From NCBI RefSeq assembly GCF_003122365.1, contig NZ_CP029254.1, positions 6,078,001-6,142,000 on the forward strand: DNA of 64,000 nt. The letters run 5' to 3'. Position 1 is the first letter of the stretch, and each line of letters opens with the position of its first letter. The notes below the pieces were generated by a model. The model was given only the letters and a program-made list of their open reading frames with translations. It ran no database searches and had not been told where the DNA came from. This DNA is from Streptomyces spongiicola. Lineage in GTDB: Bacteria > Actinomycetota > Actinomycetes > Streptomycetales > Streptomycetaceae. Both the position numbers and the translations under genes were made by a program. Below, one piece after another: positions 8,842 to 17,994 of the stretch.

Positions 8842-9897
8842 TCAGCCGAACTGCTGCTCAAGGTGCTTGAGTTTGCGTTCAAGGGAGTCCAGGCGGGGAA
8901 GCGCCTGGGTGTCGTCCTCGGCCGTCAGGTCGACCGTGACCGGGTCACTGGTCTTGACCGCCTCGAGGGAGAGCCTTGAGCGCGACGGCAGTTGTCCCGG
9001 CTCTGCTATGGCAGGCTCCGCGACGGGCTCGACGGCCGGGGCGGAACCCGAGTGCCCACCGCCCGAGCCGGTGGTGACCTCCACCTGCCGGCCGCCGCGC
9101 CGGCCCCATGCCCGGTGCTGCCGGCTGAGCGCCCGCAGCCGGGCCCGCTCCAGCTTCTCCCGCTCGCGCCTGCGCATGCGCTCCTGCTCCTTCTGCCGCC
9201 GGTCCTCGCGCACTTCCTCGACCGCCTCATCGAGGGTGCGGACGCCCTCCAGCAGCATCAGCGACCAGGCGCCGAAGGTCTCGCGGGGCGCCCGCAGCCA
9301 CCGTACGACCCGGATCTGCGGCAACGGGCGGGGAACCAGGCCCTGTTCGCGCAGCGCGGCCCTGCGGGTCTGCTTCAGGGCGCGGTCGAAGAGCACCGCC
9401 GCGGACAGCGACATGCCGGCGAAGAACTGCGGCGCACCGTCGTGGCCGAGCCCGCGCGGAGCGTGGACCCAGTTGAACCAGGCCGCGGCTCCCGCGAACA
9501 GCCACACCAGGATGCGCGAGCCGAGCGCCGCGTCGCCGTGGCTGGCCTCGCGCACCGCGAGTACCGAGCAGAACATCGCGGCGCCGTCGAGGCCGAACGG
9601 GACCAGGTACTCCCAGCCTCCGGACAGGTTCAGGTTCTGCCGGCCGAAGCCGACCAGACCGTGGAACGACAGCGCCGCGGCGACGGCGGCGCAGCAGAAG
9701 AGGAGCACGTAGGAAGCGGTGGCGTAGAGGGCCTCCTTGCGTCTGCGGCGCTCCTCGCTGCGCTCCCAGGAGTCCTCGGTCGCGGCCTTGTCGCGGGCGC
9801 GCTTGCCGCGCGCGAGCACCACCACCGCCGCCACCACCCCGGCGAGCATCACACCGCCCGGGAGCAGCCAGTCGAGCGATATGTCGGTCAGTCTCAT
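8842..9897 (-). CDS. DUF2637 membrane protein
   Basis: A 351-residue membrane protein. The first ~175 residues hold four to five hydrophobic segments (WLLPGGVMLAGVVAAVVVLA; YVLLFCCAAVAAALSF; ILVWLFAGAAAWFNW) and match DUF2637, a family found in actinobacterial chromosomes and conjugative elements. After the membrane part come Arg/Glu-rich helices (about residues 225-265) that could form a coiled coil. The C-terminus has a short Leu-rich zipper-like end. Function is unknown. ATG 9897 follows GGAGG at six bases. The gene stands alone. Confidence 0.85.
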   Translation of the reverse strand: MRLTDISLDWLLPGGVMLAGVVAAVVVLARGKRARDKAATEDSWERSEERRRRKEALYATASYVLLFCCAAVAAALSFHGLVGFGRQNLNLSGGWEYLVPFGLDGAAMFCSVLAVREASHGDAALGSRILVWLFAGAAAWFNWVHAPRGLGHDGAPQFFAGMSLSAAVLFDRALKQTRRAALREQGLVPRPLPQIRVVRWLRAPRETFGAWSLMLLEGVRTLDEAVEEVREDRRQKEQERMRRREREKLERARLRALSRQHRAWGRRGGRQVEVTTGSGGGHSGSAPAVEPVAEPAIAEPGQLPSRSRLSLEAVKTSDPVTVDLTAEDDTQALPRLDSLERKLKHLEQQFG

Positions 9898-10954
9898 CGG
9901 GAACCTCCGGGAGACCCCTGCCTTCGGGCGGGGGAGGATTCGGACTCCTGCGGAGCGGGGCGGGAGAGCCGAGTCGCCACCAGGGTGATTCGGTGTCCAC
10001 CACCGACAGCCCGTCAGGTGGTCACAAGCTGGTGCGGTAGTTGGCGAGCGGTGACCGCTCGCACGAAGCGGGCTTTCGGTACCGCCTCTGACCGGCCGAT
10101 GCGCAGGCAGCCGAGCTGTCGCGCACGTCCGGAAGCGTGGGCGGAAGGTCTACAACATGGCGATCGAGGTCCGTGCCGAGGTGTGGGTGCGGCAGGAACG
10201 GGTCAACTATAGCCAGTCGTAGGCGATGCCGACGGCGCGGTGTAACACCGGGCATCCCGGCCTCCGCCGCGGCTTGCCCCCGGCCCGGGGCCGGCTGACG
10301 CTCCGCCGGTTGCGGTGTCCCGGCGGGGGGCGGCCTGTGGAGTCGGTATGAGACCTCAACGGAAGTCCTCCCGTACGGGGGCAGTCGGCGACCGGGCGGG
10401 ATCCCCGTGGCGAGCCGTGGGAATCCCCTCCGCCGCGACGGTGCCACGGTGCGACGGTGGGGTGGTGGGTCGGGGCCGGGGGGAGGAATGCGGTGCCCCC
10501 GCCTCGGTGCCGTGTGGTGTTCCTCGCCCGCCATACTTGCGCAAGTGCCCTCGCGCGCACGGGCTTTCCCGGCAAGAGGACGCCAACAGGTGTGCGGGCC
10601 CTCCGAATAGGTGCTGCCACCTCGAACGTGCCTGCGGGCGACGGGAACGGGGTTCGACCGCCGTCGCTGGGGCGGCTCCGGATGCCGATGGCGTCCCGCC
10701 GGGTGGTGCAGGTGGCCAAGGGGGCGGAGTTTGCGGGTGGGAGACGGTGACTCGGCCGGATCGGGCGTTCGACCCGATTCAGCGGGACCTGTCGTGGGTT
10801 GCCGCCTCCACGGAGATCGCCATGCGCCCCGAACCGGAATGTGGAGCACCTGGTCACCTGCACCACTTCGCGGGGCGCGACCGGATGCCCGGGCGCCGGG
10901 GAGCGGTGCCGGGGAAAGGCCCCGGGGAGCGGTGCCGGGATGCCCCGGGGGATG
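9898..10954. other. 1.06-kb gap without a supported gene
   Basis: All frames were read. The longest frame (10022-10849, minus strand) has weak codon bias, is Pro/Arg/His rich and resembles no family I know, so it is not called. Two features stand out: a 12-bp perfect palindrome at 10535-10546 and a diverged ~37-bp inverted repeat (about 10680-10718 against 10848-10885, both carrying GGTGCAGGTG). Confidence 0.5.
10535..10546. promoter_or_regulatory. Perfect 12-bp palindrome ACTTGCGCAAGT
   Basis: ACTTGCGCAAGT is self-complementary and sits in an otherwise unassigned gap, so it may be an operator. No neighbouring gene can be tied to it. Confidence 0.4.
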
Positions 10955-11851
10955 TCAGTCCCGGGCGGCGAGCCGCCGCACACGGTCGGCGTCGCAGGTG
11001 CGAGGACAGGTGACACAGGTGTCCTCGGGGCGCAGTGTGTAGAACATGCAGCAGCTCGCCCGGTCCCTGGTGGGCAGCGGCTCCCCGGACGGACCGGTGA
11101 GTTCGCGGAAGCCGGCCGTGCCGACGTACGGCCTGGTGGTGCCGGGCAGCAGAGCCGCCAGCTCCGCCATCGCGCGGCGCTCCTCGCCGAGGAGGTGCGC
11201 CACGTACCAGAGGCCCTCGACGATCTCGTCCGTGGCCATGCCCCACAGTGCCCGCCGCCCCCGCCGCATGCGCGGGCCGAAGCCGTCGAGGACCGGCTCC
11301 AAGTGCTCGGCGACGGCGTTGCGCACCTCCGCGCGCAAGGCGTCCTCGTCGGCGACCACCCGCGCGGCCGGAAGCGCGGCAGCGGGATCGCCGGGCAGGC
11401 AGGCGAAGCCGCGCACGCGGACGGCCATCCGGCCGCGGGACCGCTGGTACGCGACGTCCTCGACCGGGAGCCGAGGCACCCGCCGCTCCAGGAACCACGG
11501 GACCGTGACCAGCAGGCAGGCAGGCCAGGCATAGCGGTGGAGCCCGAAGCTCGCCACGACGTCCTGACGGGCCCGCTGCCCGTAGTCCCGGAGCACCTGT
11601 GCGCTGTCCCACGCCAGGAACGCGTCGAGAGCCGCGCCGCCCGCCGCCAGGTCCTCCGCCGCGACCCAGCCGGGTCCGCGCGGCGTCGGCTCCCCGTCCG
11701 CGAGCTGCCGCACGCCGAGACCGGGGAACACCGCGGACATCCGCGCATACGCGCCGGCCAGGGGCGCCGTGGACGCGGAAGGGTCGGAGGGGGCGGAGGG
11801 GGCGGAGGGGGCGGGAGGCCGCGCGTCGTGGAGAGCAGCGGGGACCGTCAT
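10955..11851 (-). CDS. FhuF-like 2Fe-2S ferric-iron reductase
   Basis: A 298-residue protein related to FhuF-type siderophore reductases, which release iron by reducing ferric chelates in the cytoplasm. The C-terminal cluster motif CC-x10-C-x2-C is intact (CCMFYTLRPEDTCVTC). Upstream it has the Trp/Pro-rich body of the family (RYAWPACLLVTVPWFLERRVP). The first ~30 residues are Ala/Pro/Ser-rich. An iron box lies just upstream, so expression under iron limitation by a DmdR/IdeR-type repressor is likely. No siderophore synthesis or transport gene is adjacent. Confidence 0.85.
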   Translation of the reverse strand: MTVPAALHDARPPAPSAPSAPSDPSASTAPLAGAYARMSAVFPGLGVRQLADGEPTPRGPGWVAAEDLAAGGAALDAFLAWDSAQVLRDYGQRARQDVVASFGLHRYAWPACLLVTVPWFLERRVPRLPVEDVAYQRSRGRMAVRVRGFACLPGDPAAALPAARVVADEDALRAEVRNAVAEHLEPVLDGFGPRMRRGRRALWGMATDEIVEGLWYVAHLLGEERRAMAELAALLPGTTRPYVGTAGFRELTGPSGEPLPTRDRASCCMFYTLRPEDTCVTCPRTCDADRVRRLAARD

Positions 11852-11878
11852 ACGAGGACCACCGAATCGCGATCGTTG

Positions 11879-11897
11879 GCAGGTTAGCCTTACCTTA
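11879..11897 (-). promoter_or_regulatory. Iron box (DmdR/IdeR-type operator)
   Basis: The 19-base site matches the actinobacterial consensus TTAGGTTAGGCTAACCTAA at about 14 positions, including the AGGTTAG half. It lies about 28 bases before the FhuF-like start codon, in a position to block its promoter. Confidence 0.75.
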
Positions 11898-11998
11898 CCC
11901 GACGTGATCCGTGTTTGAACTGTGACCCCGGCCCCCTATCGTGCACGCAGGGCCCGCGCCGTCTGCCGGGCCCGCGACACAGCCGGAGGAGAACCCGA

Positions 11999-13303
11999 GT
12001 GGACCAGGGCCAAGCGCGCGTCCGCGCCGCGGCGCCGCCTTCCGCGTCCGCGTGTGCTCCAGGGCAGACGAGGGCGGCGCACGGGCCCCGCCCCGTCCCG
12101 GGCACCGCCCCGGCCCCGGGCCCGGGCACCGCCCCGGCCCCGGAGCCTGCTCCTTCGCACGGCGGGCCTGCGGCCCACGGTGAGCCTGCGGCCTACGGCG
12201 GGCCTCCGGGGCAGAGCGGGCCTCCGGGCCACGGCGGGCTCGCCGGGCACGGCGCGGCCTACTCGTATGGACCGGGTCGGGGTCCGGGTCCGGGTCCGGC
12301 TTCGGGTTCGGTTGTGGGGCCGGCAGACGAGCCGGGCCCGGCGCATGGCCGGACGCCCTCGTATGGACCGGCTCCCGCGCACCGCCCGGCTCCGGTCCGG
12401 GCCGACCAGCCCGCGCCGGAACTCCGACACCGTCCCGCGACGGGGCCCCCACCCCGGCAGGGGCCCGTTCCGGTCCCCGGGCAGGCCCGCGAGGAGTGCG
12501 ACCCCGGCGCCCGGCCGTTCTCCGGCGGGCGGGGGAGCGGCCTGGACGGGGGACCGGGCCGGGGGCCGTCCGGCACCGACGGCCCCGTCCCGCGCAGACG
12601 TGAAGAGGGGGCGGAGGCCGCGTCCGCCGCCCGGGCCCGCGGTGAGCACACCCATGGCGAGCCCCCGGCGCCCGGCACGGTCGTCCGTCGCCACTCCGTG
12701 CGCGGCCAGGTACTGGACGCGCTTCGTGCGGCTCTCGTCAGCGGCGAACTGCGCCCCGGCGAGGTCTACTCGGCGCCCGTGCTCGGCGAGCGGTACGGCG
12801 TCTCCGCCACCCCCGTACGCGAGGCGATGCAGCAGCTCGCCGTCGAAGGAGCGGTCGAGACGATCCCGAACCGGGGCTTCCGCGTGGTCGTGCGCACGGT
12901 CCGGGAACTGGCCGAACTCGCCGAGGTCCGCTGCCTCATCGAGGTTCCGGTGATGCTGAGGCTCGCCCGTACCGTCCCGCCCGCGTGCTGGGCCGAACTC
13001 GTCCCGCTCGCCGAGGCGACCACCGCCGCCGCCGCGACCGGCGACCGGGCGGGCTATGCGGAGTCCGACCGCGCCTTCCACCGCGCCGTGCTCTCGCTCG
13101 CCGGGAACGAACAGCTCGTCGCCGTCGCGGACGACCTCCACCGCCGCTCCCAGTGGCCTCTCCTCAACTCACCCGCCCCCCGCCGGGCGGACCTGGTGGC
13201 CGACGCGGCCGAGCACGCGGCGCTGCTGGACGCGCTCATGGCGCAGGACCTGCCCGTGGTGGCCTCCCTGGTACGGGAGCACTTCAACGGCTCGGGACAC
13301 TAG
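11999..13303 (+). CDS. GntR-family (FCD) regulator with long disordered N-terminus
   Basis: A 434-residue regulator. The winged helix-turn-helix begins near residue 227 (HSVRGQVLDALRAALVSGEL; GVSATPVREAMQQLAVEGAV) and is followed by an all-helical FCD ligand domain (LAELAEVRCLIEVPVMLRLA; FHRAVLSLAGNEQL). FCD domains usually bind a small organic acid through metal-ligating His/Asp residues. The first ~225 residues are Pro/Gly/Ala-rich and probably disordered, which is rare for GntR proteins. GTG 11999 has GGAGGAG eight bases upstream, and no better start lies closer to the HTH. It diverges from the FhuF-like gene. Confidence 0.85.
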   Translation: MDQGQARVRAAAPPSASACAPGQTRAAHGPRPVPGTAPAPGPGTAPAPEPAPSHGGPAAHGEPAAYGGPPGQSGPPGHGGLAGHGAAYSYGPGRGPGPGPASGSVVGPADEPGPAHGRTPSYGPAPAHRPAPVRADQPAPELRHRPATGPPPRQGPVPVPGQAREECDPGARPFSGGRGSGLDGGPGRGPSGTDGPVPRRREEGAEAASAARARGEHTHGEPPAPGTVVRRHSVRGQVLDALRAALVSGELRPGEVYSAPVLGERYGVSATPVREAMQQLAVEGAVETIPNRGFRVVVRTVRELAELAEVRCLIEVPVMLRLARTVPPACWAELVPLAEATTAAAATGDRAGYAESDRAFHRAVLSLAGNEQLVAVADDLHRRSQWPLLNSPAPRRADLVADAAEHAALLDALMAQDLPVVASLVREHFNGSGH

Positions 13304-13617
13304 GCGCGGCCGGTGCCGCTCGTCGCCGGCGCGGAGGACACTCTCCTCCTGGTCACGGCACGCTGTTCCCGGTCACGGCACGTTCCCCGCGCCGACCGCC
13401 GCAGCCCGTGCGTCGCGGCCCGGCGCCGGAAAGCTCCCGGCACGGTGCGCTGCCGGGACGGCCCCGGACGCCCGCGGGTACGGGCTCACTTGTAGCGCCG
13501 GTCGAAAGGCTCCCGGGACGGCCCCGGACGCCCGCGGGTACGGGCGGGCTGCCCGGCGTGCCACGCCGCCGGGGCGGTCCCGGGCCGGTCCGGCGCCCGT
13601 AGTGTCGCGCTCGAGTG
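13304..13617. repeat. Intergenic gap with 32-bp direct repeat
   Basis: No gene is supported between the convergent GntR and TPR-like genes. A segment of about 32 bases at 13453-13485 recurs near 13517-13549, each ending in CCCGCGGGTACGGGC. Confidence 0.65.
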
Positions 13618-14397
13618 TCACGCCGCGGGGGCCGGCGGGGCCAGCTGGTCCGCGAGCCAGGTCGGGACGCCGCCGAGCAGCCGGAAGAGGCGGGCCGCCT
13701 CGGTCCGGAGGCGGGAGGCCTCCGGCTCGGGCTGCGCGTCGGCGAGCGCCGCCAGCGCCGGGGCCGTTCCGATCAGATAGCCCAGCTCCTCGCGGATGCG
13801 CAGGGACTCGGCGAACCCCTGCCGTGCCTCGGCGAGTTCGCCGTCGCGCAGGGCGAGCGCGGCGAGATGGCGCCAGGTGAAGGACAGCAGCAGCATGTCC
13901 CCGTGGGCGAGGGCACCGGCGTGGGCGCGGTGGTAGGCCGCTCGGGCGGCCTGGGCGGAGTCCGCGAGGTGCTCGGCGACCAGGCCGCGCCGGAAGTCGA
14001 GGAGCGGCCGGCCCGCCGCGTCCGGCGCGAGCAGCGCCGCCGCGCGGCCGAGGGCGGCGCGGGCCTCGTCGGCCCGATCACGGACGCCCAGCACGGTGCA
14101 GGCGTAGGCGAGTTGGCCGCGCTCGCAGGCGGCAGAGCCGCGCTCGCCGTCGTCGCGCGCAGCGGCCTCCGCCGTGCGCAGGGCGTCCTCCGCGTCCGCC
14201 CACCCGGCGCCGGTGAATAGGCAGCGCTCCACGAGGAGCGAGGCGCGTTGCAGGGCCGGCGCGGCGGACGCCGCGTGGGGGGCGAGCAGGGCTGCCGCGT
14301 CCGTCCAACAGCCGCGCGAGCGCAGCCGCCATACCGCGGTCTGGAGTGGATCGTCACCTGCTGTGGCTCCGGAACCAGACATGGCGGTATACGCCAC
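13618..14397 (-). CDS. TPR-like helical repeat protein of unknown function
   Basis: A 259-residue protein built of Ala/Leu-rich helix pairs resembling tetratricopeptide repeats (for example AHGDMLLLSFTWRHLAALAL followed by GELAEARQGFAESLRIREEL). No enzyme motif, signal peptide or membrane segment is seen. In Streptomyces such proteins often occur as solo adaptors. GTG 14397 follows GGGGAGG at a short spacing; ATG 14382 is an alternative. The exact family was not recognised. Confidence 0.75.
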   Translation of the reverse strand: MAYTAMSGSGATAGDDPLQTAVWRLRSRGCWTDAAALLAPHAASAAPALQRASLLVERCLFTGAGWADAEDALRTAEAAARDDGERGSAACERGQLAYACTVLGVRDRADEARAALGRAAALLAPDAAGRPLLDFRRGLVAEHLADSAQAARAAYHRAHAGALAHGDMLLLSFTWRHLAALALRDGELAEARQGFAESLRIREELGYLIGTAPALAALADAQPEPEASRLRTEAARLFRLLGGVPTWLADQLAPPAPAA

Positions 14398-15011
14398 ATT
14401 GCCCTCCCCAAGCGCGCCATTGTGCTGTTGAGTCAGACGGAATCAGAGCACGGATCGGGTCGCAGGGCCAAGAGGTCTGGTGAACCAATTCACAATCGCC
14501 GGGTGCGGGATCGGTGAAGGCCGTGCAATTCCGGTGCGATACGGGATCGGTGGCAGCATCGCAGACAATCGGGTGAACGCATGTACGCCGCTTGACGGGG
14601 GCTCATCGCGCGGGGGCGCGTAGCGAATCCCCTTGCGCAGCCGTGTGCGTCTGCGCCCCCGGCCGTGACCGGATCCTGGCTGTGCCCCTGGCCGTGACCG
14701 GACCCCGACTGCGACCTCGGCCGTGACCGGATCCTGGCTGTGCCCCTGGCCGTGACCGGATCCTGGCTACGACCCCGACTGAGACCGGACCTCGGCCGTG
14801 ACCGGCCCTCGGCTGCGTCCCCGGCCGTGACCGGACCCCGTCCGCGACCCCGGTGCGACCGGGCCCCGACTGAGACCGGACCTCGGCCGTGACCGGCTCC
14901 CGGCTGCGTCCCCGGCCGTGACCGGACCCCGTCCGCGGCCGCGGCCGCCGGGAGCCTCCGCCGGACGGTCCCCGGCCGCTTCGGTCCCGGGCCGCTTCGT
15001 CCCGGGCCGCT
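14398..15011. repeat. Gap with long CCGTGACCGG-type repeat array
   Basis: No gene is supported between the TPR-like and PucR genes. From about 14660 to 14940 the sequence is an array of imperfect units of about 20-45 bases built on GGCCGTGACCGGA and CCCGACTG words, located 3' of the PucR gene. Confidence 0.75.
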
Positions 15012-16823
15012 TCAGCTCATCCGCAGGGCCAGGAAGAAGTCGAGCTTGTCCTCCAGCCGCGACAGGTCCCGGCCCGTGAGCTGCTCGATCCGTCCCACCC
15101 GGTAGCGCAGCGTGTTCACATGCAGATGGAGCCGGTTCGCGCAGCGTGTCCAGGAACCGTCGCAGTCCAGGAAGGCCTCGAGCGTCTCGATCAGCTCGGC
15201 GCGGTGGCGGCGGTCGTAGTCGCGCAGCGGGTCGAGCAGCCGGGCCGTGAAGGCCCTGCGCACGTCGTCGGGGACGAACGGCAGCAGCAGGACGTGGGAC
15301 GCCAGCTCGTGATGGCCGGCCGCGCACACCCGGCCCGGGCGTGCGGCGGCGACGCGGCGGGCGTGCCGGGCCTCCTCCAGGGCGCCGCGCAGCCCTTCCG
15401 CGGAGTGGACGGCGGCACTGACGCCGAGGGTGAGGCGGCCGTCGTCGGCGAGCCCGGCGGAGAGTGTTTCGCGGACGGCGGCGAGCAGGGCGTCCGCGTG
15501 CAGCCCGGTGCGGTCCTTGCCGGGTTCCGGCCCTCCGGCGCGCCCCTCCCCGGCGCGCCCCTCCCCGGCGTGTCCTGTGTCGTCCGGCCCGGCGTGTCCC
15601 TCGCCGTCCGGCCCGGCGTGCCCCTCACCGCCGTGTCCCTCGCCGTCCGGCGATCCCCCGGCGGCGCCGGCCGCCGGGAGCGGGACGAGTGCGACGGCCT
15701 CCGTGCCGGTGTGGGCGACGGCGATCCGGTCCGCGGTCTCCGAGCCCGGGTCCGCCGGGTCTACGAGGATCTCCTCCAGGAGCACCTGGGCCGCCGGGCC
15801 GCTCTCGACGGGAGAGCCGCCCCGTGCGTCCCAGTCGACGCGGGCCACCACGACCTGCCAGTGGGGCGCCGTGCCGAGGCCCGGCAGCAGGACGGGGGCG
15901 GCGACCCTCAGCCTGGCGGCGATCTCGGCGGGCGGGGCGCCGGTCTGGACGAGTTCCAGGACCTCCTGGGCGAGGCGGCGCCGCACGGTGCGGGCCGCGT
16001 CCCGCCGGTCCCGTTCGACGGCGATCAGCTGGGTGACGCCCTGGAGCAGGTCGAGCCGGGCGGCCGGCCAGTCGGCCGCGTCGGCCTCCACGGCCAGCAG
16101 CCAGTCGGACAGCACGGTCTCCCGGACGTCCCGGGAGGCCGGTGCGGCGGCCCGGCCCGTGTTCCGGATCGGGAAGAGCGAGTACGTGGTACCGCCGACC
16201 GTCGCGCGGTGCGGCCCGCGCCGTCCCGTGCGGGTCGCGGCCAGATGTTCGGCGGCCAGCGCGGCTCCGGCGCCGGGCGCCAGCGGCTCACCGGCCCCCG
16301 CGATCCGGCGGCCGGTCGGGGAGAGGACCCAGGCGCGCAGGTCCAGGTCGGAGCCGAGGAGGTCGAGCACCACCTCGGGGCCGCCGCCCGCAGGGCCCGA
16401 GGTCATCAGCCGGCGGTGGCGGTCGACCACGGCGGCGAGGTCACCGGCCCGCTCTCCCGACACCTGGCGCACCACATGCTCGGTGATCGTCGCGAACGCG
16501 ACGTCCTCGTTCACGGCGAAGAGCGGCAGCCTGTGCCGCTCGCAGGCCAGGACCAGGTCGTCCGGGATGCCGGCGAGTTCCGCCTCGCCCGCGGCCAGTC
16601 CGACGACGCCCGCGCTTGCGAGAATGCGTACGAAAGGCTCGGAATCATCGGCGCCGCGCCGCCAGGCGAGCCCGGTGAGCACGAGTTCACCGCCCGAGAG
16701 GTAGCGGCTCGGGTCACGCAGGTCGGTCGTCATGACACCGCGGACGGTGCGGTCCAGCTCGTCGTCGCCGCCGAGCAGCCGCAGTCCCAGCGCCTCGGTC
16801 TCCAGCAGTGCGCGCAGCCGCAT
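15012..16823 (-). CDS. PucR-family transcriptional regulator
   Basis: A 603-residue regulator. The N-terminal PucR domain (RLRALLETEALGLRLLGGDD) spans about residues 1-125. A GGDEF-like middle follows. The C-terminal helix-turn-helix of the PucR/CdaR type is clear (DGSWTRCANRLHLHVNTLRY, then RVGRIEQLTGRDL). Between middle and HTH sits a Gly/His/Glu low-complexity insert of repeated EGHAGP units. PucR proteins control purine catabolism in Bacillus and actinobacteria, and this gene diverges from the xanthine dehydrogenase operon, so it is very probably its regulator. The control sites should lie in 16824-17103. Confidence 0.9.
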   Translation of the reverse strand: MRLRALLETEALGLRLLGGDDELDRTVRGVMTTDLRDPSRYLSGGELVLTGLAWRRGADDSEPFVRILASAGVVGLAAGEAELAGIPDDLVLACERHRLPLFAVNEDVAFATITEHVVRQVSGERAGDLAAVVDRHRRLMTSGPAGGGPEVVLDLLGSDLDLRAWVLSPTGRRIAGAGEPLAPGAGAALAAEHLAATRTGRRGPHRATVGGTTYSLFPIRNTGRAAAPASRDVRETVLSDWLLAVEADAADWPAARLDLLQGVTQLIAVERDRRDAARTVRRRLAQEVLELVQTGAPPAEIAARLRVAAPVLLPGLGTAPHWQVVVARVDWDARGGSPVESGPAAQVLLEEILVDPADPGSETADRIAVAHTGTEAVALVPLPAAGAAGGSPDGEGHGGEGHAGPDGEGHAGPDDTGHAGEGRAGEGRAGGPEPGKDRTGLHADALLAAVRETLSAGLADDGRLTLGVSAAVHSAEGLRGALEEARHARRVAAARPGRVCAAGHHELASHVLLLPFVPDDVRRAFTARLLDPLRDYDRRHRAELIETLEAFLDCDGSWTRCANRLHLHVNTLRYRVGRIEQLTGRDLSRLEDKLDFFLALRMS

Positions 16824-17103
16824 CTCGTCGCCGCCGATCTGTCGTGTCGTGCCGTTGGGCCGTGGTGAGGGGAGTGCCGGGGTTTCAGGAGGAAATCGGA
16901 CCGGTTGTCGGCCTCCGCCTTTCGTTCGAATCTACAAGACGAGGGTGGCGACCAGCCAACTCCTTCATGGTTTCGGTGACTGCACCCGGCGGGGCGGTGC
17001 TTGTGTACTGGGCCGCACCGCGTTAACAGGACATGAACATCCCGCCAGGGCCGGCCGTCCCCGGGCCCCAGTGAACGACTTACTCACGTAGAAGAGAGCC
17101 ACC
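16824..17103. promoter_or_regulatory. Divergent pucR / xanthine dehydrogenase promoter region
   Basis: This 280-base stretch separates two divergent genes and is locally less GC-rich (around 16920-16970 and 17020-17035). The operon start at 17104 has GAAGAGAG as its ribosome site. No repeat could be assigned with confidence as the PucR operator. Confidence 0.5.
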
Positions 17104-17994
17104 ATGGACTTCCTTCGCCCCGCCAGCTGGGAGGAGGCGCTCGCCGCGAAGGCCGAGCACCCCGCCGCTGTGCCCATCGCGGGTGGCACCGACATCATGG
17201 TCGAGATCAACTTCGACCACCGGCGGCCGGAGCACCTCCTTGACCTGAACCGCATCACCGAACTCGGCGAGTGGGAAGTGGGCGAGGAGAGCGTCCGGCT
17301 CGGCGCCTCCGTCCCGTACACGCGGATCATGGAAGACCTCCGGACCGAGCTGCCCGGTCTGGCGCTCGCCTCCCACACCGTCGCCTCGCCGCAGATCCGC
17401 AACCGCGGCGGCGTGGGCGGCAACCTGGGCACCGCGTCCCCCGCCGGCGACGCCCATCCGGCCCTGCTGGCCGCCGGCGCCGAGGTCGAGGCGGAGTCGG
17501 TGCGGGGGAGCAGGCTCATCCCGATCGACGCGTTCTACACCGGGGTGAAGCGCAACGCGCTCGCCCCGGACGAACTCATCAGGGCCGTCCACGTCAGGAA
17601 GGCGGACGGACCCCAGCAGTACTCGAAGGTCGGCACCCGCAACGCCATGGTCATCGCCGTGTGCGCCTTCGGTATCGCGCTGCACCCCGGGACCCGCACG
17701 GTGCGCACCGGCATCGGCTCCGCCGCGCCCACCCCGGTGCGCGCCGAGGCCGCCGAGGAGTTCCTCAACGCCGCGCTCGAGGAGGGCGGCTTCTGGGACA
17801 GCGGCAGGATCATCACTCCCTCGGTCGCCAGGCAGTTCGCGGAGCTCGCCTCCGGCGCCTGCAACCCGATCGACGACGTCCGCGGCACCGCGCGATACCG
17901 CAGGCACGCGGTCGGCGTCATGGCCCGGCGCACGCTCGGCTGGACCTGGGAGCAGTACCGCGGAAGCGGCCGCACGCTTGAAGGAGCTGCATGA
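17104..17994 (+). CDS. Xanthine dehydrogenase FAD-binding subunit
   Basis: A 296-residue medium subunit of a molybdenum hydroxylase. The FAD pyrophosphate loop is AGGTDIMVEIN near residue 25, and the second FAD contact is RNRGGVGGNLGTASPAGD near residue 100. It passes electrons from the 2Fe-2S clusters to FAD and NAD+ during oxidation of hypoxanthine or xanthine to urate. It is the first gene of a three-gene operon; its last bases overlap the next gene (ATGA). Residue pattern and length are normal. Confidence 0.93.
   Translation: MDFLRPASWEEALAAKAEHPAAVPIAGGTDIMVEINFDHRRPEHLLDLNRITELGEWEVGEESVRLGASVPYTRIMEDLRTELPGLALASHTVASPQIRNRGGVGGNLGTASPAGDAHPALLAAGAEVEAESVRGSRLIPIDAFYTGVKRNALAPDELIRAVHVRKADGPQQYSKVGTRNAMVIAVCAFGIALHPGTRTVRTGIGSAAPTPVRAEAAEEFLNAALEEGGFWDSGRIITPSVARQFAELASGACNPIDDVRGTARYRRHAVGVMARRTLGWTWEQYRGSGRTLEGAA

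Noticed and set aside
10022..10849. 275-residue minus-strand frame
   Set aside because: Weak third-position GC bias, Pro/Arg/His-rich and no recognisable domain; no supported start.
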